DNA from: Scolanthus callimorphus
Taxonomy: Eukaryota > Cnidaria > Anthozoa > Actiniaria > Edwardsiidae
NCBI GenBank assembly: GCA_033964015.1
Contig: CM066925.1
Span: 8,912,204-8,976,203 of the forward strand
DNA length: 64,000 bases
Direction: 5' to 3'
This document shows, piece by piece, positions 11,761 to 22,249 of the stretch (position 1 is the first letter of the stretch; every line of letters starts with the position of its first letter). The notes beneath the pieces were generated by a model. The model searched no databases. It was not told the DNA's origin and saw nothing but the letters and a program-made list of their open reading frames with translations. A program made the position numbers and the translations under genes.

Positions 11761-14700
11761 GTAATAATGCCATAGACTGGGCTCGCTTTTCGCAATTTGT
11801 CGGATTGCTTGTTTCTTGGGCTGCAAATTGTTTGACTAAGCTGAAGGAAAATCTTATAGCAGGCGGTTGCTGGGATTCAAGATTCATTATTATATAGCTC
11901 GTGTTTATTCGATCAAAGCGCGCGCTCTGATTGGTTCTATCATGGTCACGTGGCGGGCTACAAATTCAATGTAGCCCGCGCGGGCTACAATTAAAAAATT
12001 ATTGCCCGCGCGGGCGACATCGCTACAGCGAGAAATTTCGGCGGACCATTTTTACCCATGTTTACCGTATTTTCTTTTGCTATTTTGCTATATAATAAAA
12101 CACTTAATGACTGCACCCTCGGGAAACAGCGAGTTTTGTTTTCCCTCGAATCTCGATGTTTCCCTCGACTTCGTCTCGGGAAACATCGAGATTCTCGGGG
12201 AAACAAAACTCGCTGTTTCCCTCGGAAGCAGTCATTAAGTGTATAATATTGCCTCTGTAAGGGACGTGTAATATATTTACCGGGGGAGGGCTCCCATTTT
12301 TTTCAAACAAGGCTAAAAAAAATTAGGACCCTCCCCTTGAACATAACAAAAAAAGTGACCCTCCCTCAGTCGTAGGTAAAAAAATTGTGACCCTCCCCAT
12401 GTAATTGATATTTTTTGAAAAACCTGTCAGATCATGACTCTTGTCCGAGTGATGCAATGTCTTTTTCTTTTTGTAATAGAAATACTTTTTTCTTACTTCT
12501 GTCAAAGCTAAGGAATCGCGTTCATTATTGTGAGAGGATTTGGGGTAAACGGTAAAAATGCAGTGATCCTCAACTTTATAAGTACAATGATTAACTTGAA
12601 AAAAATAGACCTCCCCCCCCCCCCCCCCCCCCTCCGCTAAGAAATAATGACACGTCCCTAATGCATGATTGCTGTCGAACAGCTTTAACCGACAATATTT
12701 GGTTAAACAGGCTGTGTCAGCAACTCTTTTGTTGTTGTTTTCACTCGATATTAGAACACGAATTTCGTGTAGAAATCTCTTAATAAATATCTAAAAACAA
12801 CAGTTCATACTTTTTTTCTTTTCTACAGAAAGTACTCTCTCCTGGATGTCGTAAAAATTGAGCGCAAAGTGAACAAACTAAATAAAAGAAATGCTGAAGT
12901 TGAAGGATATCGATACTTATTTGATCTGGTTCTCTTCGAGAAGAAAACAGAGAAAAGAGTCAGAGTCTCTGAGTACTTTTACTTGCAAAGCAATAAAACT
13001 AAACTGTGCAGGCCTTCATCGTTTTCATGGAACCCTAGTACTCCTATATATGTTATACTGACAGCGAAAAACCAAGGAACATGGGTAGAGCATTTCATCC
13101 GGGATATGCGCAACATAATCAAGAAGTCACGTGCGCACAATGTGCACTTTATTATCGCAGATTACAGCAACAATGGTCTTGATATTGCGGCCGAGTTCCG
13201 AAGGTAAGATGCACAAAGCTTTATTTGCCTTGGAGATGCTTGAATTGGCTTGCAGTTTGGAGAACTGCGTACAAATGTTGAAACGTTTTAATCATCAAAA
13301 CTAAGGAGACCATGAATAGGAGTTTGAATTCTTTTTTAAGACTGTCGTTTTTCCGGTCTTAATACACGTAGTAAGGAATTCTTTCCCCTGTCCTTGATTT
13401 CTCTTTGAAACCGCTAAAAATACCTGAGTAAAATGAAAAAGGACGAGCGTGCCCCTATCATATCGACATGAATAGATCTCCCCCAGATGATTGCTACTAT
13501 TTCTTGTTTCGAACTTGATCACGTCTTTTTGTTCATATTCAAAGGAGAGGCCTACATAACTACACTATTATGAAGCTACAGGGAATGTTCCACAAAACTT
13601 ACGCAATAAACCAGGCAGTATCACAGATCCACGATAATAACTCTATTGTGTTTCTGTTTGACCTACATTTACGTTCACCCGTGCACTTGTTCGAGATGGT
13701 CAGAAAGGTAAATACATCGGATAAATACGCGAATTAAAGAGCCTGTGTTAGCCGCCATTTTGACAGCATAGCAACATAACCAAGTCGGAGAAAGCATCCA
13801 TTTCCATCGCCTGATTTAGAGAATATACAGCAATTTTCTCGATTGAATTTTGTAAATCAAATCTGAAACTCTGTTTTAAGATGTTAATTTTGAGATTTTT
13901 ACACGTAATTCGTCTTCTAATATCAAACGAAAACAATAACAGGGGAGTGGCTTAAATGGGCTCTTTAATAGGACCGGATAGAAGAACTCCGAGGTATATG
14001 TTTCTACCTAACCTGGTTCCCATCCACTACGGTAGAGTTCGTTGCCACGTCCTACCTCCGCGTCTGATCAACGTCACGGATTCAAATCTTCTGTCACAGA
14101 CAGGTCGATTTGCCATGGAAACGGTCGCTCCAAGAGTGTTAGAGAGGCTTTGGGCGGGAACTGCTTCAAGGATCTCCTAGGAACTCGCGCATAATCAGTG
14201 ATGCCAAATCTTCTTTCATTAATGAAATTGAGACTGGCTGTAAGGGACGTGTCATTATTTACCGGGGGGGGGGGGGGGGGGGGGGGGGAGGGCTCCCATT
14301 TTTTCAAACAAGGCTAAAAAAAATTAGGACCCTCCCCTTGAACATAACAAAAAAAAATGTGACCCTCCCCCAGTCATAGGTAAAAAAATTGGGACCCTCC
14401 CCCATGCAATTTATTCTGAAAAACCTGTTAGATAGACTATTGTCCAAGTGACTTCTGTCATGCACCCGTCAATTGACATCACGGCCCCCCGATTTAACAT
14501 TCACTAAGTGTTAAATGTTACTTTTTTCCCGGTCACCAGGGACATGGTCGTTGTTAAAGCTCCAGGCCCCCGGGGACACTTTTGCAACATGGCGAAACGC
14601 GCCTTTATTTTGATAAACGCATTTCATCAAGCCTCCAGTGAAAAGATAAACGTTTTATTTTCTGCGTGTAGTAAAAAAGCCTGTTGGTTTTATTCTTCAC

Positions 14701-17700
14701 GCGCTACAAATTATTATTATTCATGTGCGTAAAGCGCAGCCCAAAAAGAAATTTCTATGCAGCTTGTATTAAACGTCGAACTCACTTCTTTCGAACATAT
14801 TGACTGCCAACCAGGCGTATCACTGGAGGGCTTTTGGGGGTTTTCATTTGTCCTTGCGAAGATGCACATGCTTGTAACGACATTCGTAGGCATTCCATTT
14901 AAGCGCCACAAGCGTATTGTTTTCTTTGGGCAACTCTAAAACTAGATTAGATGTCATTCCTTATGCGCGCGAAGCGCGCCGAAATTTTCAACATAATGAG
15001 TAAAATAAAACTAGAAAATGATATAGAACTCGTTGCTGGAATCTCTCTTTCAAGGCTTCAGGTTTCGAGAGATCCTCCCCTTTCACTCGCCCAAAAATGA
15101 AGTGATCCCTTCCAAATCCTCCGACCTCGGTCCTTAAACCAATATATTCTCGCACGATAATCGAACTTCTGGTTCAGCGTTAATTCCCCGCTGAATATCC
15201 CCGCTATAGAAGGTCCGTGTTAAATTCTCTGCCCTTCCGTAGATTAATGTGTTAAATCCCCGGCCTGACCGCGTTACTTTCCCGCCCTGTCCCGAGGGTG
15301 GGGGCCGGGGTGTCAATTGACTGTGCATAAGGAACCGCGGCTATTATTCATCGCCTCGATTATTTACGTGAGAATGTTTGGTAATACACGGGTAAAATGC
15401 AGTGATCCTCCCTCCAAGTACAATGATTAACGTAATCCCACATCTCCCGTCCCCTGTTTGACATAGTACTGTAGACATTTTACAGAAAAACGGGCTCGCA
15501 TATCCTTCGTTGGGCGCGAAGCGCGCCCAAATTTTTATAAACGTTTGTCTGTTCATCGTTTTTTGTTTGTTCATCGCATTTATCAAGCCTCAGAGAAAAG
15601 GTAGATGAACATGTTTTGTGTACGACATAGTAAACAAAGCCTGTCAGGAGCTCAGGAAGTACACTACCTCAACTATATAGGTTAGGTTATATTATTCATG
15701 CGCACAACTGCGCTCCGCAAATGACGAAGTTATTAATATTCATGGGCGTGAAGCGCGGCCCAACGGACGAATTTCTATGCTTGTAACGTCGAAAACTCAC
15801 GCTTATCTAAGGGGTCTTCTTTGAAACATATAGTGAGATGCCCTCCAGGCCTATCATTTGCAGAGAAATTTTGGGAGAGTTTGATTTTCCTCGTCAAGAT
15901 AACTTGTTCTTGTCAACGGTAGTGTCCTCATTGCTCAAAGAATATGTGAGATGTCATTGTTTATGCGCGCGAAGCGCGCCGAAATTTTATGGAGAAGTTG
16001 CTGAAATAACCACTATCGCTACTTGTTTTACCCTCTTCATCGTCCAAATGTTGCTGAAAAAAATTATGACCCTCCCCCAAAGAGGAGTGAAAAAAATTTG
16101 GACCCTCCCTTTAGACTCGCGAAAAAAATTAGGACCCTCCCCACAAAAATAGGAGCCCTCCCCCCCGCTAAATAATGACACGTCCCTAACTGGGAAAATG
16201 TAGGCTGCTGCTAGGATCTCCTAGGAACTGACAGATTATCGAAAGGAACTCCTAATTTGTAAAGACGAACTTGATTGCTATATTTCCCAATAGCAAGGAC
16301 AATCTAGGATAACTCGGGAAATCCTAGGATTTGCCAAATCTTGGGAGTTCAACTCCCACGGACCTCTTCAACTGTTGAAATCGCTCAAAATGTACCTTTC
16401 CTTTGCCCTGACAACACTGAGGTAAAGATATACAACTTGCTGGTCTACCAAGAATATCTATTTTTCAACAGTTTGCTGAGGGATTTATTTCGTAAAACAC
16501 CAAAAACAGAGAACCATTCCCTCTAGCAAGTAGAATCGGCGAAGCTCTTGTAACTGGCGAGATGTCTGATTGGCCGAGAGTGATTGAAAGTCCCCTTGCA
16601 ATTGGTCCATATTCCCTCGTGATTCTCATCAAGACTTGTCAATCCGTGACGTTAATCAGACGTGGAGGCAGGAAGTGCAACGTACTCTACCGAAGCGGAT
16701 GTAAATCAAGCTAGTCTCTAACTTTGCATAGGCCATGATAAGCGTGACTTTGATCCGAGGCGAATAAATATTTTTTCAAAAATTTGAAGGAATGGTGTTC
16801 GCTGTTCAGTTCATGTCAACTTATATAAATTGTATGGATTTGGACAGTTGGACAAATTTCAGGATTCATCTTCATGTTTGGTGTTGCAGAAATGGTTTTT
16901 TTAGATCAGAAATCAAAAACAGTAGGATAGAAGTCTACACTATGATGTAAATTATTTTGTTCCAAGAATGTTTTCCACACTATCCAAACCACGATCTATG
17001 TTACTGCTATTTGTGTGGAGGCCAGTTGTTTTGGTGTTGTTTTGGATGCTGCAAAGTTGTGTCCCGAATGCTCGAATGCTTTCGGTATTGCTACCCTACA
17101 AACAAACTTCGATCAAAGCTGTGCCGCATTTAGTGATAAAGACATATTATAAAACGTTTACATGATTAACAAAATTTCGTTTTGATGGCGACCAACCAGA
17201 CCACACTTAGTGACTCACTTTAGGTCTGCGGAGGGTAGGGTATACAATTCTAGCCGTTCTGACACTTCCCTGGTACGGTATAAAAACGAGGATTGTTGGT
17301 CTCTGATAGAGTCAGGCTTTGGAGACCTTGGTGGCACACCACTACCAAAAATTAGTGGAGTACTCCTCTCCCCTACCCACGGCCGCAAACGATCAGATCA
17401 CGTATTTTTAAAAAGAGTGAACATGCACTGTGCAGATTTTAATGTTGCAGCCTATTCAAGCCAATCAAGAAGGAGCCCTCCCTAGACAACTGCTTATCCT
17501 AGAATAAGGGATATATCATCATCGACTGGGCTGTTTTAACTCTCTTTTGCAGCACACCATCCAGGGACGAACCACTTTTACTCCAATATTATTCCGACTC
17601 GACACATGTGCATCTCCAGTTGACGGAAGCTCCTGGCACAAAGGATACTGGGAGCGGAGAGGATACGGAATATTCAGTAAGGCGATATTTCCCTAGATAA

Positions 17701-18611
17701 AAGATTTCTAACGTAATATGGCTGGTTTCCATAATATATAGTCGTATCGCATTCATTCAGTTGTTTCCATATGGTGGTCCGAGTTTGGAAAACAATTCCT
17801 ACGACTTGATGGACGATATGTGGAAACCAGCCTTCAAGGCATGTAAGATTTTTTCTCAATTTAGCGAAAAAAGCAATGAAATTTACAAAAAAAGTTGGCC
17901 GCCTTTTTATTTTGTTTTGGGCCGTGTTTATGAGATTGGCAAAATCACAGGCAGACAGCGCTTCACAGTGTTTCACTGCACAGTGATTAATTTTTGCAAA
18001 CTATATTCACTTATTAAGCATGTTGACTTTTACGAACGCTCTACAAAGGGGAAAATTACCTGAAATATTGCGCGAAACCAATGCCTAAAGAAGTGTGACT
18101 AGTGTTGCGTGTCATAAATTGCAGCGCCGATATCTGGGGAGCAAAACAACAGCAAACCGATCATTTTTGGGTGAAGAGACCTCAGAGGGGAACTGCAGCT
18201 GGTCTGAAAAGCACTGTTTCATAGAGTCTATAGATTCAAAGTTGGGATTTTGATGACGTCATGTGAACACCAAGAATTACCCAGTATTAGCAATATAGGA
18301 CACACATGATAATGAAAAGAAACTGGTTGTTGTATGGGTGATTCTAAACAAATCTAAATGTCAATTAAGTAATCTTTTGCATTAAAAAAATGCGAAGACG
18401 TTATTCAATATTTTCTATTCCAGGCACCTATAAATCTGACTGGACCACGTTCGGAGGGATGAACGAAACGTACAGCAATAAATGGGGAGGCGAAGACTGG
18501 GAGATGGCTGACAGGGTGCTAAATCAAGGGCTTGATTTTGAACGGGTTCTTGTGCCTGGGCTTTATCATTTCTATCATGACAAGGCTTCCATGTGGGACA
18601 AGGCCACATAA
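10628..18611 (+). CDS. Beta-1,4-GalNAc transferase 3/4-like (five exons, complete)
   Basis: Coding exons are 10628-11760, 12829-13203, 13545-13707, 17553-17676 and 18424-18611, joined at GT/AG sites in one frame to give 660 residues. The ATG at 10628 is the first in frame and starts a type II anchor: a hydrophobic helix at residues 16-34 with basic residues before it. A PA14-like region follows at about 130-205, with SELWLSTSEDPAKARRF as in B4GALNT3/4. The catalytic domain runs from about residue 440 to 655: TPIYVILTAKNQGTWVEHF, a DLH metal-site variant of DxD at 542-544, the GGMN loop and WGGEDWE at 619-625. The family (GT7/CHGN-related) transfers GalNAc in beta-1,4 linkage to GlcNAc-ended glycans in the Golgi lumen; the acceptor is inferred. 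The vertebrate relatives are longer (about 1,000 residues). A chondroitin GalNAc-transferase is the main alternative, but those lack PA14. Confidence 0.85.
11890..12020. repeat. GC-rich inverted motifs (GCCCGCGCGGGC)
   Basis: Within transferase intron 1, TGTAGCCCGCGCGGGCTACA and GCCCGCGCGGGC are local palindromes next to GGCGGGCTACA, probably part of a decayed foldback element. Confidence 0.45.
12089..12250. repeat. Near-palindromic foldback element in intron
   Basis: Arms of about 70 bp begin CACTTAATGACTGCACCCTC and return as the complement ending TCATTAAGTG, with CGACTTCGTCTCG as the turn. It is one of the cleanest palindromes in the window. Confidence 0.75.
12258..12661. mobile_element. 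Element B (copy 1), GGGACGTGTCATTATTT ends
   Basis: It begins TAAGGGACGTGT and ends AATAATGACACGTCCCTAA, inverted. Next to the ends are a G-rich and a C23 run, and inside are repeats of AAATTAGGACCCTCCCC. It lies in transferase intron 1. A longer copy is at 14240-16190. Confidence 0.7.
12703..12812 (+). mobile_element. MITE A half copy abutting a splice acceptor
   Basis: From TTAA at 12703 the DNA follows the left half of MITE A (GTGTCAGCAACTC, GATATTAGAACACGAATT, GTAGAAATCTC, ATATCTAAAAACAA). It stops just before the polypyrimidine tract of transferase exon 2. Confidence 0.6.
12829..13203 (+). CDS. Transferase exon 2: start of catalytic domain
   Basis: The acceptor TTTTCTACAG opens the exon and AAG|GTAAGA closes it, leaving two bases. 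It encodes the KNQGTWVEHFIRDM strand-helix typical of the nucleotide-sugar fold and ends HNVHFIIADYSNNGLDIA. A remnant of MITE A (12703-12812) ends about 15 bp before the acceptor. Confidence 0.8.
13545..13707 (+). CDS. Transferase exon 3: DLH metal-site exon
   Basis: The acceptor CATATTCAAAG restores an AGG codon; the donor is AAAG|GTAAAT at phase 0. The exon carries MFHKTYAINQAV and then SIVFLFDLHLRSP, in which DLH replaces the usual DxD of GT-A enzymes, as in the B4GALNT3/4 group. Confidence 0.8.
13734..13968. mobile_element. MITE A full copy, TTAA flanks
   Basis: TTAA at 13734-13737 and 13965-13968 bracket AGAGCCTGTGTTAGCC...GGGCTCT. It sits 27 bp downstream of transferase exon 3, in intron 3. 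Confidence 0.75.
14004..16716. mobile_element. Element C (CATCCGCTACGGTAG TIRs) split by element B
   Basis: CCATCCACTACGGTAGAGTT with GCGTCTGATCAACGTCACGG near 14020-14090 is mirrored near 16641-16705. The middle is taken up by element B, so C was there first. A simpler copy lies at 33676-34214 in the receptor gene. Confidence 0.65.
14240..16190. mobile_element. Element B (copy 2), long and nested
   Basis: Ends are TAAGGGACGTGTCATTATTT and AATAATGACACGTCCCTAA. It has a run of 25 G near the left end, repeats of TTAGGACCCTCCCC at both sides and, inside, three returns of GCGCGAAGCGCGCC (about 14966, 15513 and 15965). No transposase frame was seen. Confidence 0.7.
16731..17000 (+). repeat. Dispersed repeat shared with 45065-45235
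   Basis: The blocks GATTTTTTTAGATCAGA-like, ATCAAAA-CAGTA, AAGTCTACACTATGATGTAA and TTCCAA recur in the receptor intron at 45065-45235. Non-coding. Confidence 0.5.
17100..17376 (-). mobile_element. Element K (copy 2), reversed
   Basis: It reads as the reverse of parts of 9981-10411: GTCTCTGATAGAGTCAGG, GGTATAAAAACGAGGAT and GGAGTACTCC match the other copy. It lies in transferase intron 3. Confidence 0.55.
17553..17676 (+). CDS. Transferase exon 4
   Basis: CTCTTTTGCAG precedes the exon and GTAAGG follows it; 124 nt leave one base. It encodes FTPILFRLD and WHKGYWERRGYGIFS, matching the part of the CHGN fold just before the GGMN loop. It is separated from exon 3 by a 3.8 kb intron stuffed with nested elements. 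Confidence 0.8.
17713..17835. repeat. Inverted repeat in transferase intron 4
   Basis: GGCTGGTTTCCATAATATAT and GATATGTGGAAACCAGCC are complementary ends of a roughly 120 bp unit that lies 37 bp after exon 4. Confidence 0.55.
18424..18611 (+). CDS. Transferase exon 5: catalytic WGGEDWE and stop
   Basis: The acceptor is TTTTCTATTCCAG. The exon encodes TYKSDW, FGGMNE, WGGEDWEMADRVL and ends LYHFYHDKASMWDKAT followed by TAA. GGEDWE is the base/acceptor-binding motif of the family. No AATAAA is evident just downstream; the 3' flank runs into repeat J. Confidence 0.85.
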
Positions 18612-18629
18612 CGTCATAGATCCCTACCT

Positions 18630-19010
18630 TATATTTAGCTATTCAACAGTCAGAAAAGATACTGTTGTGTGAAGGTTACCTGTAATACCGAAATAGGATT
18701 ACACCATCGGACGTCAAGGATGGATAAGGTATCTCCTCCGAGTAGAGGTATTCAACCATATTTTCAAAGAACATGAAATTTTTAGTAACTTTTTTATTTT
18801 CTATTGCTCAAATTTTGATCTTGTGCGTATATCTGTTCGTCCTCTTTATGAAGTCTTTTGTACTCTCGGGCGTCTGAAGGAAATGGGATGACGAGAGGTT
18901 TTCGACCATAATTCCAGTAGGACAGTGATTTAGAACATGGAATTTCTACTAGCTTTTTATTTACTTAATGGCCTATGTTCAGCGCCTGTATTTGTGCTCA
19001 GTACAATGGT
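18630..19010 (+). repeat. Dispersed repeat J, uninterrupted copy
   Basis: It matches 8500-9080 without the 8612-8853 insertion. It begins only about 20 bp after the transferase stop codon, so it probably supplies the 3' UTR. Confidence 0.6.
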
Positions 19011-19439
19011 ATGTTATGGAGATCAAGTCAAATGAAAAAACGAAGTACAATAATTCAGTCCCCGGTTTAGGTGTAAAAAGTGCTTTATAGTTGTAGATTC
19101 ACAACTGGCTATTGCCTGGATGCAAATGTCTATAAAAAACTTGTTGACTCTGGCAATCTTCGAACTTGTCGACGATTCCCGATGGATTGCCTAAATGATT
19201 CCATTCCACATATCTACACTACCTTTAGACACTCGGCTTAAGCCATAAACTGGCATTCACAGTCAATCCTAAATAGCATGCACTATACACCACTTTCACC
19301 TAGTTAAAGAAGAGAGAAATACTTACTGTAGTCAAAAACTTGCCGCTCAGAAAAATTACATCAGACGCAGATTCAGTTGAATAAGGTGTAATCCTATTTC
19401 GGTATTACAGGTATTTAATTCTGCCTATTAGCTCTATAT

Positions 19440-19635
19440 TGCATTTCTTTTATTGCTTTTTTGTTGCTGTTTTGCTTTTGTTTTCTTGTTTTTGTTTTTA
19501 CATTGTTTATTTTTTAGATTTTTAAATTTGTAATACATTTTTTAATGATTTTGTAATTTTGATTACAACAATGTAAAGCGCTTAGAACTATTTAGATATA
19601 GGCGCTATATAAATTTTATTGTTTGTTATTGTTAG
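19440..19635 (+). mobile_element. Retroposon 3' tail (AAGCGC...GGCGCTATATAAAT)
   Basis: TGTAAAGCGCTTAGA...TATAGGCGCTATATAAAT followed by TTATTGTTTGTTATTGTT is the stem-loop-plus-microsatellite tail of many animal LINE/SINE elements. Related tails are at 23896-23965 (+) and 48786-48850 (-). Confidence 0.55.
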
Positions 19636-19845
19636 TATCATTTCGTTAAATATTGACGGAATTATAGGACCTCGCAAATAGTTTGGGATTTTCGCTATAA
19701 GCCTCTCTGGCCTCGTTTTGGTGTATTTTGAGAACTTCAGATGTCCAAGATGTGCTGGTTTCAACTCAACTCCACAAATGCTTTGAAAGTCATCAGGCAC
19801 TATAACTTTTCATTATTTGCATGTCAAAATTTCAAATAGCTTTAA

Positions 19846-20174
19846 AGTTTGAATGCCTCATGCAAATGAGCGGCCGCCATTATGAAAGTGGTGTATAAAA
19901 GTTTGGATGTATGTCCCAAGTACATGCAAGTAATTACGATTGTATTTCTACTTGCAAACCTGCTACTTATAGAGCACCTAACATTAAGTTTCCTAGTCTT
20001 GCAATTTAAAAGTTTGAATGCCTCATGCAAATGAGCGGCTGCCATTATGAAAGTGATGTATAAAAGTTTGGATGTATGTCCCAAGTACATGCAAGTAATT
20101 ACGATTGTATTTCTATTTGCAAACCTGCTACTTATAGAGCGCCTAACATTAAGTTTCCTAGTCTTGCAATTTAT
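19846..20174 (+). repeat. Tandem duplication, 165 bp unit with octamer and TATA
   Basis: Two near-identical 165 bp units adjoin at 20010/20011, with only a few differences. Each contains ATGCAAAT (19860-19867; 20025-20032) and, with the same spacing, TATAAAAG (19894-19901; 20059-20066), separated by CGGCCGCCATTATG or CGGCTGCCATTATG. The unit has no ORF of note. Confidence 0.85.
19894..19901 (+). promoter_or_regulatory. Possible TATA box with upstream octamer
   Basis: TATAAAAG lies 34 bp (start to start) after an ATGCAAAT octamer, the POU-factor site; the arrangement is copied at 20059-20066. Octamer plus TATA is typical of histone and small-RNA promoters. No transcript is identified, so this is an inference. 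Confidence 0.3.
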
Positions 20175-20304
20175 AATCTTGTATCTCCAAAATCATCGCT
20201 GATTACCGTCGTACTCGAAACGTTGGTATTCTGATGAGTGGATGGACGTTCCTGGAAAAAGATTTTAAAGAGGATTTTCTGGTGTATATGTCACTTGCCT
20301 ATTC

Positions 20305-20435
20305 CAGAGACAACGCTCCAATCGTAAGAGACAATCAAAATGGCGGCCGAAAAAATAAATGGCAACGCTCCAATCAGAAGAGGAAAACAAAATAGCAGCC
20401 GCTATAACGTTTTTTTGGCCGCCATTTTGTTTGCC
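20305..20435. repeat. Inverted and direct repeats around CAAAATGGCGGCC
   Basis: CAACGCTCCAATC occurs twice, and TCAAAATGGCGGCCGAAAAA is mirrored by TTTTTTTGGCCGCCATTTTG, so the segment can fold into a hairpin. Non-coding. Confidence 0.5.
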
Positions 20436-20439
20436 TGCG

Positions 20440-21000
20440 AATTGAGGTTCGTATGTCACTTTTACAGCCAAGGTCGTAGCTTCGCGTTCTCAAAAGATCT
20501 CTGGGTTTAATTATTTTCTCGCTGAATTATTGCATTTCTTTGTTCAAGCCAATCAGGTGCTTTTCATTTTCTCCCGTAGTGCAGTCCTGGGGTTTCCATC
20601 GTTGGCGTGTGTCTAGTAGCTTCAATATAATTTGATTATCTTTTGGGACCTGTTATGAACTGAACATGATTTGGGAGATCGAACAACCCGGGCAAATATT
20701 GTGTAGTTGGGTTTGCAAAGTGAATCACACAAATTCTCAAACGCCAAAGCAAAGATCCATGTTTTTCTAGAAGAGCAGCCGTGAAGGTAGTAAGGAAGAC
20801 ATTTCCTTTTTCAACAATTTTGAGCTAAAAACGGCACCCAGAGAGGGTGAGTAAGAATGACAGTGAAAGTTAGGTAGCAACGCAAAATCGAAGCCAAGCG
20901 AAACAGAGCAAAGCAGGAATCTAAAAAAGGGTTGCGTGTCGCGGGAGCTACACCAATGGGTCCCTCAAAGTTCCCCAGTTTTGGGTCTTTCTCTTGTGTT
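20440..21000. other. Intergenic, no supported feature
   Basis: No domain-like frame, RNA or repeat was recognised between the palindrome and the element at 21002. Confidence 0.3.
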
Positions 21001-21001
21001 T

Positions 21002-21518
21002 CACTAGCCTGTGTACATCCGCTACTAACCTACAAGAGGATTAGCAGCGTCTGTGAAATCCCGTTGCTAATCGTGTTCAGTCACGCAATTCCTTCTCCAG
21101 GACTCGGGGACTCGTTCCTGATTGGCTCACGATCACGTTATAGCCGTTGCAAATCTAAAACTCGTTCTCTGTCAGCTATGATCCTTTGGCAACGCAGAAT
21201 GTTTCGAGAACAGACATACAGGCGCCAAAGTGCAAAAGAAAACGTGCGTTGTCATGGAATCGTAGACAAAAAGCGATTTTCAAAAGCTATGATATTTTTA
21301 ATATTGAATTGAAAAATTATATTTGGATTGAATAATGAAATCAGCAATGGAATAGTGAATTGAATATTCAACTCTAGCGGGGAACGCTTCATGTCTTTTG
21401 ACTGTAACTTATTATGCAAATTTATTTTTCATTGCGTGACTGAGCACGATTAATAACGGGAATACACAGACGCTACTAATCCTCTTGTAGGTTAGTAGCG
21501 GATGTGCACAGGCTAGTG
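21002..21518. mobile_element. Non-autonomous transposon with about 74 bp TIRs
   Basis: CACTAGCCTGTGTACATCCG at the left is answered by GATGTGCACAGGCTAGTG at the right, and the pairing continues through CTACTAACCTACAAGAGGAT for about 74 bp with few mismatches. The interior frames show no transposase motifs. Confidence 0.75.
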
Positions 21519-21980
21519 TTTTTACAAACAAAATGAAAGTAATCAGCGCGCATTATCCTCATGTATGTTATAGAAAAAAACGTGTATTTTTACGAGCACC
21601 GAACGAAAAAGCCAGTAGCATATCTTGTTTAAAATAAATACACACAACAGAGATATCTTACCCTGCTTATGCTTGAGACGTCAGCTTGGCGCTGAGTTTT
21701 ACAAGTTGGGTTGGTTGTATTCTGGATAGTGGAGCAGCGATCATCTGAAAGCGAAATGTTATACGAAACTTAGGGAATTGAGGCAAGATTAAAAGACACT
21801 GATAGCAGTCATGTCAATCCTTTGCACTTCAATTGTCTGTATCTCTCTCATGAGGCAATGCACAGAAAGACAAACCACTTTGCGTGGTTTGTGAACATGC
21901 AATGGCTTGTTCTTTCTGTCAACATATGTTTCTGGTGTGGACATGAAAAACTGCTATGGGCCTCCCCCTTGGTCAAACAC

Positions 21981-22249
21981 TAAAGCTACGGCTAAACTAG
22001 GACACGTAGCGCGCAACATTTGTGTCCTGCATGTTTCCCCGAGTGGCTAAACTAAACAATCGCACGGGTGTTTCTCGGAAACACAAAATGTTTCTTGTCT
22101 TGCGAATAAACATTCCTTTGTGTCCAGGTTACAACAGATGTTGCGCGCGACATTGTTTTTTGCGTTGCTTAACCGGGAAACACGAAGAAAACATGTGTCC
22201 GGCTACAATTTTGCGCGCTGCATGTGTCCTAGTTTAGCCAGGGCTTAAG
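21981..22249. mobile_element. MITE overlapping the receptor stop codon
   Basis: Left end TAAAGCTACGGCTAAACTAG and right end CTAGTTTAGCCAGGGCTTAA are inverted, followed inside by GCGCGC-rich blocks. GGCTAAAC/GTTTAGCC also occurs internally near 22045. The outermost right bases include 22245-22247, which is the stop codon of the receptor gene read on the minus strand. Confidence 0.65.

Noticed and set aside
12002..12310. Multiple overlapping frames in both directions
   Set aside because: They lie in a palindromic repeat, so mirrored frames are expected.
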